A DNA stretch of 38,766 nucleotides, from contig JANDJE010000020.1 in the NCBI GenBank assembly GCA_024331095.1, positions 1 to 38,766 on the forward strand, read 5' to 3'. This DNA is from Nitrospira sp. Lineage in GTDB: Bacteria; Nitrospirota; Nitrospiria; Nitrospirales; Nitrospiraceae. Position 1 is the first letter of the stretch; every line of letters begins with the position of its first letter. The position numbers were made by a program, and so were the translations under genes. Under the pieces are notes generated by a model, which was given only the letters and a program-made list of their open reading frames with translations, was not told the DNA's origin and did no database searches. Of this stretch, positions 27,622 through 34,748 are shown in pieces.

Positions 27622-28974
27622 TTATCCCCGCAAGATTTGCTCTTTCAGCGCCTCGATCACATTGCGCAACGTTTCGTCTGTTTCCTTTGCCTTCGCCACC
27701 TGCCTGCACGCGTGCATGATCGTCGTGTGGTCCTTGCCGCCGAAGTGGCGCCCTATCTCAGGATAGGACGCATCCGTCAGCTCGCGACACAGGTACATCG
27801 CAATTTGTCTCGGATGGACCAATGTCTTGCTGCGCCGCCGAGATTTCAACTCCGTGATCTTGATGCGGAACTGCGTACACACAGCTTCCTGAATGTCGTC
27901 CATCGCCACGACTTTCTTTTTATCCCCTACCAGATCGCGGAGCACGTTTTTAGCCATCTCCAGCGTGATGGCCTGCCCCGTTAACGACGAGTAGGCTCCG
28001 AGCCGGACAAGACTTCCCTCCAGCTCTCGAATGTTGCTTTTCATCGTGTTGGAAAGAAACTGGATAACGTCCTCGGGAAGCGTGATGCCCTCGTCCTCCG
28101 ATTTTTTCCTCAGGATCGCGATACGCGTTTCCACATCGGGAGGCTGCAGATCGGCAATCAGTCCCCACTCGAATCTGGAACGGAGCCTTTCTTCTATATC
28201 GGGCATGTCCTTGGGAAAACGGTCGCTCGAAAGCACGATTTGTTTGTGTCCTTCGTATAGAGAATTGAAGGTGTGAAAGAACTCCTCTTGCGTGCGTTCT
28301 TTCCCGACGAGGAACTGAATGTCGTCGATCATGAGCATATCGATGTGCCGGTAGCGCCTCCGCAGATCCATCATCTTGTCGTACCGGATGGAGTTGATGA
28401 CCTCATTTGTGAATTGTTCCGTCGTCAGGTAGGCGATCCGCAGATCCGTCTTCTCGGCGACGTGGTTGCCGATGGCATTAAGCAGGTGAGTTTTTCCGAG
28501 GCCGACGCCCCCGTAGATGAACAGTGGATTGTATGTCTTTCCCGGCTGTTCCGCCACGGCCATGCAGGCCGCATGGGCGAATTGATTTCCCGAACCGACG
28601 ACGAAGCTTCCAAAAGTATATTTCGGATTGAGTTGAACTCCACGTCGGGCTCTCGTCTGATTCGCGAATCGAGGTGGTGTGGTCAATACCTGTCCTTCCG
28701 TCGTCTGCAAGACTTCACTTGGAGCAACCTTGAAACTTACGGACTGGACCTTCTCTCCTTCTCCCCCTCCCGATACCGTAATTGCCTCGACAAGGAGCCG
28801 CTCGTAGTGTTTATCAAGCCAGTCTCCAAAAAATTTATTGGGAACCGCGATATAAGCGATTGTGTCCTCTATCCGATCAAGGTGCGCGCACGTAAACCAC
28901 GTGTCGTAGACTTGGGGCGGGACCTTCTCCTGAATATACCGAAGCGCCTCCTGCCAAAGGATCTGGACACTCAT
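27622..28974 (-). CDS. dnaA: Chromosomal replication initiator DnaA
   Basis: Binds DnaA boxes and opens the origin in an ATP-dependent way. The 450 residues comprise the helicase-interaction domain I (about 1-80, WQEALRYIQEKVPPQVYDTW), a short linker, the AAA+ domain with Walker A GGVGLGKTH, Walker B LMIDDIQFL and arginine-rich sensor region, and the C-terminal helix-turn-helix with signature MYLCRELTDASYPEIG and FGGKDHTTIMHAC. ATG 28974 has AAGGG 1-6 nt upstream and is preferred over GTG 28986. The upstream spacer holds DnaA boxes, so the gene is probably autoregulated as in other bacteria. Confidence 0.97.
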   Translation of the reverse strand: MSVQILWQEALRYIQEKVPPQVYDTWFTCAHLDRIEDTIAYIAVPNKFFGDWLDKHYERLLVEAITVSGGGEGEKVQSVSFKVAPSEVLQTTEGQVLTTPPRFANQTRARRGVQLNPKYTFGSFVVGSGNQFAHAACMAVAEQPGKTYNPLFIYGGVGLGKTHLLNAIGNHVAEKTDLRIAYLTTEQFTNEVINSIRYDKMMDLRRRYRHIDMLMIDDIQFLVGKERTQEEFFHTFNSLYEGHKQIVLSSDRFPKDMPDIEERLRSRFEWGLIADLQPPDVETRIAILRKKSEDEGITLPEDVIQFLSNTMKSNIRELEGSLVRLGAYSSLTGQAITLEMAKNVLRDLVGDKKKVVAMDDIQEAVCTQFRIKITELKSRRRSKTLVHPRQIAMYLCRELTDASYPEIGRHFGGKDHTTIMHACRQVAKAKETDETLRNVIEALKEQILRG

Positions 28975-29290
28975 GCCCTTATTCACTCTCTACCCATAGG
29001 TTATTCACAAGTGTGGATAACCTGTTATTTTCCCTTGTATTCCCCTCTAACATCTCTTTCTTTCGCTCACCTGATGAATTCGCACCGGACATTCAGTCCA
29101 ATCGTCCAGTACTTCCCCACCCTGTTTCACCACCCTATCCCCACATTTCCCAGAAGAGTCCCACAGTATCCCCCAGCAAACCGATTACATCTCCTTCATA
29201 AAAACAACGGGTTCTCCCCTATCCCCACTATCCATTCCTTCTATTCTTATTCCGATTCCGACGGCTAATATTCCCTTCTCAAGACTAAAA
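28975..29290. other. Probable replication origin (oriC) upstream of dnaA
   Basis: A 316-nt gene-free stretch, clearly richer in A+T than its surroundings and strongly C/T-biased on the plus strand. It contains two facing DnaA boxes at 29001-29020 and looser relatives of the form CTATCCCCAC at about 29135 and 29218. AT-rich segments at 29020-29060 and 29230-29290 are candidate unwinding sites. Position beside dnaA-dnaN-gyrB-gyrA supports an origin. The remaining sequence shows no gene. Confidence 0.72.
29001..29020. promoter_or_regulatory. Pair of facing DnaA boxes
   Basis: TTATTCACA (29001-29009, plus strand) matches TTATNCACA and TTATCCACA is present on the minus strand at 29020-29012. The two are 2 nt apart and form an imperfect dyad. 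A one-mismatch copy, TAATCCACA, lies at 29343-29351 inside the next gene. Confidence 0.85.
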
Positions 29291-29485
29291 CTAAAGAACA
29301 ATAACCCTGTTGGTATCCATAATCAGCCTCAAAACGTTCTCATAATCCACACTTTCTCCCCTTGGAGTGCGAAAACCTTTCTCCGAGACAAGAACAGACA
29401 TAGAATTCTCACGGTCACCGAAAGAATAAAGAGCCGTCGAAACCAGCTCAGGTGCCTGACGAAAGATAAACAACGTCGATACCAT
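29291..29485 (-). CDS. Short DsrH/TusB-like protein
   Basis: A 64-residue product with the outline of DsrH/TusB proteins: a first beta strand STLFIFRQ, a helix, GDRENSMSVLVSEKGF in the place of the family's GD-aillieDGV segment, and a final strand TNRVIVL. It lacks cysteine. It is shorter than typical members (about 95 residues). It is the last of three small genes, 21 nt after the DsrF-like one, and its C-terminal NRVIVL echoes NRVLVF of that neighbour. The ribosome binding site is weak. Family assignment rests on pattern and context and is tentative. Confidence 0.55.
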   Translation of the reverse strand: MVSTLFIFRQAPELVSTALYSFGDRENSMSVLVSEKGFRTPRGESVDYENVLRLIMDTNRVIVL

Positions 29486-29506
29486 ACAAAGAGACTTTAC
29501 AAACGC

Positions 29507-29848
29507 CTAAAAAACGAGAACGCGGTTGACTGAATGAATAAAAGAACGGATTTCATCCTCCGACTCGTATCTGACATGAAACTTCTCATCAATTAAGGAT
29601 CGGTCTGTGTTGCGAGAGAGGACAAAGGGAACATTCAGGTGATGAATCGACGGGAGATATTTCTCCAAGATATCAGCGTCGACGATGTCCTCCATATCAC
29701 CGGATAAAAGCCGGATCGCTTCGCCGAGAAGGACCACCGTCGTTAAATGGGATCCTGCGACCAGGCCAAGGGCGATACGCAGTGCTTCAACCGGGCGATG
29801 AGTTTTCGTAGGATCCTCCCGAATGACAACAACGACGGTTTTAGCCAT
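29507..29848 (-). CDS. DsrF/TusC-like protein
   Basis: A 113-residue protein with the DsrE/F-fold outline: strand VVVVIREDP, then HRPVEALRIALGLVAG matching the helix after the first strand, TTVVLLGEAIRLL as the second strand and loop, and end strand SVNRVLVF. There are no cysteines, so it cannot itself carry a persulfide; in DsrEFH and TusBCD complexes the DsrF subunit is likewise largely structural. It is 14 nt after the DsrE-like gene, in the same operon. Function as sulfur relay is inferred from neighbours only. Confidence 0.62.
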   Translation of the reverse strand: MAKTVVVVIREDPTKTHRPVEALRIALGLVAGSHLTTVVLLGEAIRLLSGDMEDIVDADILEKYLPSIHHLNVPFVLSRNTDRSLIDEKFHVRYESEDEIRSFIHSVNRVLVF

Positions 29849-29862
29849 GAGTTTCTTGTGCC

Positions 29863-30192
29863 TTATGTGAACGATAGAAACGGCTCACATGCGTCAATGA
29901 GGCCGGAAAGAACGACAAGTCCTGAAAGAGAGATCGATGGATCAAGATCAGCCGTCGAGACGCGGTGTTGCTGGCACCCATATGCGCAGGCGAACATACG
30001 CACTCCCGATGCAGCCAGATCCCGATAGGACGGAGAATCCAGGTTCTTAACCCCCTCGTCGATCAAGTAGAGGTATACCTCATGACCGGCCTTACATGCA
30101 GCTTGAGCCAAGCCGTGAACGACGGCGGCGCTTTTGTCAGCCGGAGGAAGCGCGAGTAGAATTCCCAATTTGCGTCGCGTAGAAAAATCCAC
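29863..30192 (-). CDS. DsrE/TusD-like protein
   Basis: DsrE/TusD subunits carry sulfur as a persulfide on a conserved cysteine. The 109 residues fit: strand LGILLALPP, helix HGLAQAACKAGHEVYLYLIDEGVKNL, then GVRMFACAYGCQQHRV with Cys69 and Cys73 in the place of the family's CxxCxxxRG-like loop, and LIDACEPFLSF at the end. It heads a three-gene minus-strand operon with DsrF- and DsrH-like genes, between the origin and hisS. No dissimilatory sulfite reductase, TusA, TusE or MnmA gene is in the window, so the sulfur acceptor is unknown. The A+T content of this operon is higher than that of the surrounding genes. Confidence 0.7.
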   Translation of the reverse strand: MDFSTRRKLGILLALPPADKSAAVVHGLAQAACKAGHEVYLYLIDEGVKNLDSPSYRDLAASGVRMFACAYGCQQHRVSTADLDPSISLSGLVVLSGLIDACEPFLSFT

Positions 30193-30232
30193 AAAAAAAC
30201 CTTTGTAATAATAATGTCTTATGTTTTAAGCA

Positions 30233-30255
30233 CGTAGGAAACTACGGGGTTTTTA
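30233..30255 (+). terminator. GAAA-tetraloop hairpin followed by T-run
   Basis: CGTAG-GAAA-CTACG is followed by GGG and five T on the plus strand. Both flanking genes run leftward, so a plus-strand terminator here would block antisense transcription into hisS. On the minus strand no T-run follows it. Confidence 0.35.
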
Positions 30256-30280
30256 GTCAAAAGTCAACGGGCAAAAACGA

Positions 30281-31549
30281 CTAAGATCTTCGGATGCGGG
30301 AGGAGACGTCACCATGAAGGGAAGCCAGAGAGACCGTGTACTGATCTTTTGTGTTCATATCCCGGAGAATTCCCTGCCCTTTATCGACTTCATCGTCGCC
30401 GATGATCAAGGTGAACCCGACGGCAAGCCGATCGGCCTGACGAAGATGTGATTTGAGAGATGTGGCTCGGAAATCGGTAACGGCCGATATTCCCGCAAGG
30501 CGGAGCTCTTCAAGGGCCGAGAAACCGGCAGGTGCTCCGGAAACACCGAACCCGGCGACGTAAACGGCTGTCGATCGAGGAGACGGAAAGTCCCCTGTCT
30601 GCGGCAACATCAGCGCAATTCTCTCCAATCCCATTGCAAAACCGACAGCCGGCGTAGGGGGACCTCCCAAGGCCTCGATGAGACCGTCGTAGCGTCCTCC
30701 AGCTCCGACGGCGTTCTGGGCACCGAGAGCAGTGGACGTGACCTCGAAGGTCGTCAGGCAATAATAGTCCAGCCCTCGGACGAGGCGATGATTCAAGTGA
30801 TAGGAAATACCGATGGAATCGAGACCGTTCAGCACGCCGGCAAAGTAGGCACGGGCCTCATTCGATAGACTGTCGGCCAGGCGAGGAGCCGACTCCGTCG
30901 CGGCCCGACAGCCGGGAACCTTGCAGTCCAACACACGCAGCGGGTTCGTATCGAGACGTCGGCGACAGTTGACGCAGAGAGCGCCGGCGACAGTGCGGAG
31001 AAACTCGACCAAGCGGGGCCGATATGCCGCGCGGTCTTCGGCGGAACCGAGATTATTGATCTCAAGAGTCAGGGCCGGCAGTTTGAGATCCGACAGGATG
31101 CGCCAGAGCAAAGCGATCACTTCCACGTCGGCGCGCGGATCGGCCATGCCGAACGATTCGACGCCGAATTGATGAAATTGGCGGAGTCGTCCCGCCTGTG
31201 GACGCTCGTGGCGGAACATCGGCCCGGAATAGAAAAATTTTTGAGGAGTGGGATCGGCTGCGCGGTTGTGTTCAATGTAGGCGCGAACCGTGCCCGCCGT
31301 TCCCTCGGGGCGGAGCGTAAGCGACGTTCCATCCCGATCCTGGAAGGTGTACATCTCCTTTTCCACGATGTCGGTCGAGGCTCCGATACTTCTGGCAAAC
31401 AGCTCGGTCACTTCGAATATGGGCACTCGAATTTCACGGAAGCCATAGAGATCGGCCCAACGCCTCGCGGTCTCCTCGATCAACCTCCATCGGGGTGTCT
31501 CTTCCGGCAAAACGTCTTTGACTCCTTTGATCCCCTTGATCGTATTCAT
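30281..31549 (-). CDS. hisS: Histidyl-tRNA synthetase
   Basis: Charges tRNA-His. The 422 residues show class II motif 2 (TLRPEGTAGTVRAYIEH), the histidine-binding RGLDYYCLTTFEV and motif 3-like VGAGGRYDGLIEALGG and GFAMGLERI, then an anticodon-binding C-terminal domain. The N-terminal IKGIKGVKDVLPEE is typical. ATG 31549 has GAAGGA about 5 nt upstream. The leader contains a 10-bp tandem repeat GAAGTCCTTC beginning next to the start codon. It is divergent from the ThyX-like gene and upstream of the DsrEFH-like operon, 88 nt apart. Confidence 0.97.
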   Translation of the reverse strand: MNTIKGIKGVKDVLPEETPRWRLIEETARRWADLYGFREIRVPIFEVTELFARSIGASTDIVEKEMYTFQDRDGTSLTLRPEGTAGTVRAYIEHNRAADPTPQKFFYSGPMFRHERPQAGRLRQFHQFGVESFGMADPRADVEVIALLWRILSDLKLPALTLEINNLGSAEDRAAYRPRLVEFLRTVAGALCVNCRRRLDTNPLRVLDCKVPGCRAATESAPRLADSLSNEARAYFAGVLNGLDSIGISYHLNHRLVRGLDYYCLTTFEVTSTALGAQNAVGAGGRYDGLIEALGGPPTPAVGFAMGLERIALMLPQTGDFPSPRSTAVYVAGFGVSGAPAGFSALEELRLAGISAVTDFRATSLKSHLRQADRLAVGFTLIIGDDEVDKGQGILRDMNTKDQYTVSLASLHGDVSSRIRRS

Positions 31550-31729
31550 GAAGTCCTTCGAAGTCCTTCTTCCATGGGCAACCCGTCGCCGTACGCGGCG
31601 GACTATAACGACGCCCTCCGAAACAAGTCAACGGAGACAAGATGTTATCCTCAACGAAACGATTCTTGCGCCGAGTGCTCAGGGGGGGTATAGTGCGCCC
31701 CTACTTTTATTGAGGAGTCTCGGCGCTTC

Positions 31730-33220
31730 ATGATGGAACATGAACGGTCGACCGGCCGGGTGATTGCGATCGGGCCGATGCCTCCCGAAAAATGCGCGTA
31801 CGCGTTGGCGCGGTACAGCCGTTCACCGGACTCCATTGAAAACAGCATTCGGTGGGTTCACAGCCATTCGTCGGAGAAGTTTTGGGAGCAGTTCTACTTC
31901 GATTACGGTCATGCGTCCATCGCCGACCTCGGTCACGTCGTCATCTGCTTCGAAGACATCTCGGAACTGGCGGCGATTCGATTGGAGGACGAGCCGCTCT
32001 GGGACGGCCAGGCCAAATCCAGTCGGTATCAAAATTTCGCCGTCGGTCGGTGGTTTGTGCCTCGTCATATCAGGGGCCGTGAAACGGAGGCCCTCTATGA
32101 GGGAATCCTCCGGAGCCTTTCTGAGGCGTATCGCCTGTTGCACGATCCGTTAGTCGCCTACCTCTCCGAGCGGGAACCTCGGCCGCAGATGATGAACCAG
32201 GCCGATTACCGGCGCAGGATCGCGGCGCGCGCTTTCGACGTGACGCGATATCTCCTTCCGCTTGCGGCTACGACCAATGTGGGACAGGTCGTGAGCATTC
32301 GAACGTTGGAAAAACAAATGACGCGCTTGCTGTCGTCCCCATTGACGGAATTGCGAGCCATCGGCGAAAAATTGCAGGAGGCCTGCCGGCGCCCGCCGGT
32401 CACGCTCTGGAACGAGCTCTGCGGCGAGAACGCCCTCTGTGCCGACCCTCTGGCTCCGACGCTGGCGAGGCACGCCAAGGCCAACCCCTATTTGTCGTCA
32501 GTGTATTCGGACCTGGCCCGCCATGCGAAAGAAGTCCTGCGCGGCGGGGGACTCGACCGGCCGGACCAGTGGAGCGCCGTCGAGCCGGTCGACCTGATCG
32601 AACCCCATCATCCGTTGGACGAAGTCGTCGCGACGCTCTTGTACCGAGTCGCGCACGCTCCGTATCGGGACATTCTGGCCGCCGTGCGGGATTGGTCCGA
32701 GAAACAAAAGCGCGAGACGATCGAAGTCGCCATCAAACGGCGGGGGCCCTATGACGAACTGATCAAAGAGTTTCGGAGCGGCTACGCCATTCTGTTCGAC
32801 GTGCTCATGGACATCGGCGCCTGGCGCGACCTTCATCGCCACAGACGTTGCCAACAGGTACAGCAGAATTTTACGACCCTGCACGGCTATGACGTCCCTC
32901 CGCCGTTGATCGCGGCGGGTTTGGGTCGGGACTATCGGCAAGCCTTGGACGCCGTGCGCGGGGACATCGAGCTTCTCAAGAAGGAGGACCAAGAGGCGGC
33001 GCTCTATGCCATCCCGTTCGGTTTCAAAGTGCGGTGCCTGTTTAAGATGGACTATGCGGAGGCGGAGTACATCGCCAAGCTCCGATCCGGCGTCAAAGGC
33101 CATTGGTCTTATCGCACGGTCGCCTGGCAGATGAAGCAAAGGCTGGCCGCACGATATCCCGCGTTGGGTGAACTGATCCAGGCGACGCCTCCCGACGTCG
33201 AAGACGCTTTGAATCGATGA
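31730..33220 (+). CDS. Tandem ThyX-like (flavin-dependent thymidylate synthase family) protein
   Basis: ThyX makes dTMP from dUMP with FAD and methylene-tetrahydrofolate and is usually 220-260 residues; this chain is 496, two diverged copies in tandem. First half: FYFDYGHASIADLGH, then GQAKSSRY (residues 93-100) as a remnant of the end of the ThyX motif RHRxxSxNxxSxRY, and RYLLPLAATTNVGQ. Second half: AWRDLHRHRRCQQVQQN with RHR at 370-372, and AIPFGFKVRCLFKMD. Neither half has the whole signature: the first keeps SxRY, the second keeps RHR. GAGGAG lies 12 nt before ATG 31730. The TPR gene overlaps its stop. Activity is uncertain. Confidence 0.8.
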   Translation: MMEHERSTGRVIAIGPMPPEKCAYALARYSRSPDSIENSIRWVHSHSSEKFWEQFYFDYGHASIADLGHVVICFEDISELAAIRLEDEPLWDGQAKSSRYQNFAVGRWFVPRHIRGRETEALYEGILRSLSEAYRLLHDPLVAYLSEREPRPQMMNQADYRRRIAARAFDVTRYLLPLAATTNVGQVVSIRTLEKQMTRLLSSPLTELRAIGEKLQEACRRPPVTLWNELCGENALCADPLAPTLARHAKANPYLSSVYSDLARHAKEVLRGGGLDRPDQWSAVEPVDLIEPHHPLDEVVATLLYRVAHAPYRDILAAVRDWSEKQKRETIEVAIKRRGPYDELIKEFRSGYAILFDVLMDIGAWRDLHRHRRCQQVQQNFTTLHGYDVPPPLIAAGLGRDYRQALDAVRGDIELLKKEDQEAALYAIPFGFKVRCLFKMDYAEAEYIAKLRSGVKGHWSYRTVAWQMKQRLAARYPALGELIQATPPDVEDALNR

Positions 33221-34272
33221 CGGCCCGCTCCGTTATGAGCTCCCATCAACTGGAATGCGAAGCCGCTATCCTGGCCGGATCGTGGGAAACGCTCCTGGCC
33301 CGGGCTCAGGCCTGGAACAGGGAGTTGGAAGCCGCCGGAACGGCGGACCCATGTCCCCATTTCGCGATGAACGTCGCCTATCTGTTGCAGGGGCGATTCG
33401 CCGAAGCCTGGAAGGTCCATGCGCGTTGCCTTGAGGTCCCGGACGACATCGCCAGAGTCCGGTTCTGGGTCGACTCTCTCCTCGAACGGCAGTCGGACAA
33501 CGGCCACGTTCATCTCGTCCGCGGCCTCTTCCTGTCCCAGTCGGGTTTTTCAGAACAGTCGATGTCCTGCTACAAAGAGGCGGCCAGACTGAACCCGCAA
33601 TCCGCCCATCCCCATTATTTTCTTGCCCAGATTCACCAGCGGGCGAACCGACTCGAAATGGCGATCAAGGAATATAAGGAGGCCGTGCGGTTGGAACCCT
33701 CTTTCGCCTCGGCGCGGACCAATCTGGGCGTGGCGTATCAAGAACAGGGCCGACTTGAGATGGCGATCAAGGAATACCGGGAAGTCATCAAGTTGCAGCC
33801 CAACGATCCGGTGGCTCACGCGAATTTGGGGTGTGCCTTTGCCGAGCAGGGCAAGATGGAGCCGGCGCTTCAGTCCTACAAAGAAGCGCTGCGGTTGAAC
33901 CCGAACGATGCGGAGGTGCACTTTGCCATCGGGGGGCTGTACGAGACGCGGGGCCGGCTCGACCTGGCGCAGAAGAGCTATCGTGACGCCCTCCAAGCCG
34001 ACCCGCAGTTCGGTCAGGCTCATTCCGCCTTGGGGTGGTTGGCGCTTCGGAAGGACCGGCTGCAGGAAGCGCAAGAGGCGTTTAATCGGGCCCTTGCGTG
34101 CAACGCGGAGGACGCCGCCGCCTATCATGGCCTGGCGGAGATCTACGCCCTGCGCGGCAAGCGACAAAGCGCCATGGAGAACTACAGCAAGGCGCTCAGG
34201 TATTATCGCGATCCGGAAAAGAAAAATCAGATCATGAACCAGCTCTTTCAGGAAGGTCAGGTGGGGGACTAG
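33217..34272 (+). CDS. TPR-repeat protein
   Basis: The 351-residue product is built almost wholly of tetratricopeptide repeats from about residue 85 onward; repeats such as LEMAIKEYKEAVRLEPSFASA, LEMAIKEYREVIKLQPNDPVA and MEPALQSYKEALRLNPNDAEV follow the 34-residue period. TPRs form a superhelix for protein-protein contacts. No signal peptide or membrane segment is visible, so it is probably cytoplasmic. Its ATG overlaps the stop of the ThyX-like gene (ATGA), implying translational coupling and perhaps a shared pathway. An in-frame ATG at 33235 is an alternative start. The binding partner cannot be named from sequence. Confidence 0.9.
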   Translation: MTARSVMSSHQLECEAAILAGSWETLLARAQAWNRELEAAGTADPCPHFAMNVAYLLQGRFAEAWKVHARCLEVPDDIARVRFWVDSLLERQSDNGHVHLVRGLFLSQSGFSEQSMSCYKEAARLNPQSAHPHYFLAQIHQRANRLEMAIKEYKEAVRLEPSFASARTNLGVAYQEQGRLEMAIKEYREVIKLQPNDPVAHANLGCAFAEQGKMEPALQSYKEALRLNPNDAEVHFAIGGLYETRGRLDLAQKSYRDALQADPQFGQAHSALGWLALRKDRLQEAQEAFNRALACNAEDAAAYHGLAEIYALRGKRQSAMENYSKALRYYRDPEKKNQIMNQLFQEGQVGD

Positions 34273-34292
34273 AGACGAGCAAACGACGGACG

Positions 34293-34598
34293 CTACAGGT
34301 CGCGAATCGCTCCTTGAAGCACGGTGATCTGCGTTACGGGATCACCGGCGTTTTTCAGTTCCGTCCGGATCTGGTCCTTCAAATAGGATGAGTAGCCGAC
34401 GCGATCGACCAGGAGATCGAGGAACCGCTCCGCCGGCAACAGGCTCTGTTGTTTGAGCTCTTCGACCGTTTCGTCGCTGACCGGGACATAGGTGCTGCCG
34501 ATATGGAAGACCACGTTGTAATGCCGCCCATTCCCGATGCGCTCGAACCGTAGACCTTTCACCGTTCCCTCCTCTGAACGCTCAGTGAAGCGGACCAT
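34293..34598 (-). CDS. Hypothetical protein
   Basis: I do not recognise the family. The 101 residues are soluble and without cysteine: a beta-rich first half (GTVKGLRFERIGNGRHYNVVFHIG, positions about 11-34) followed by a helical half (SDETVEELKQQ through YLKDQIRTELKNAG). AGGAGGGAACGGT lies just upstream on the minus strand near an internal start candidate, but the ATG at 34598 gives the longest form. It converges with the TPR gene (20 nt apart) and is divergent from the helicase-like gene. Codon use is like that of the neighbours. Confidence 0.6.
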   Translation of the reverse strand: MVRFTERSEEGTVKGLRFERIGNGRHYNVVFHIGSTYVPVSDETVEELKQQSLLPAERFLDLLVDRVGYSSYLKDQIRTELKNAGDPVTQITVLQGAIRDL

Positions 34599-34748
34599 TC
34601 TAGACAGGTTTCCGCCTCGAAGACAAGGGTGCTCCCATCCATGACGGCGAACGAGACGGGGTCCTTTGCGCCGGTGGACAGCCGCGCCGAGACGCCATTA
34701 AGATGCAGCCCTATAGGCGACGGCACGGGAACATGATCTGATTTGGCG

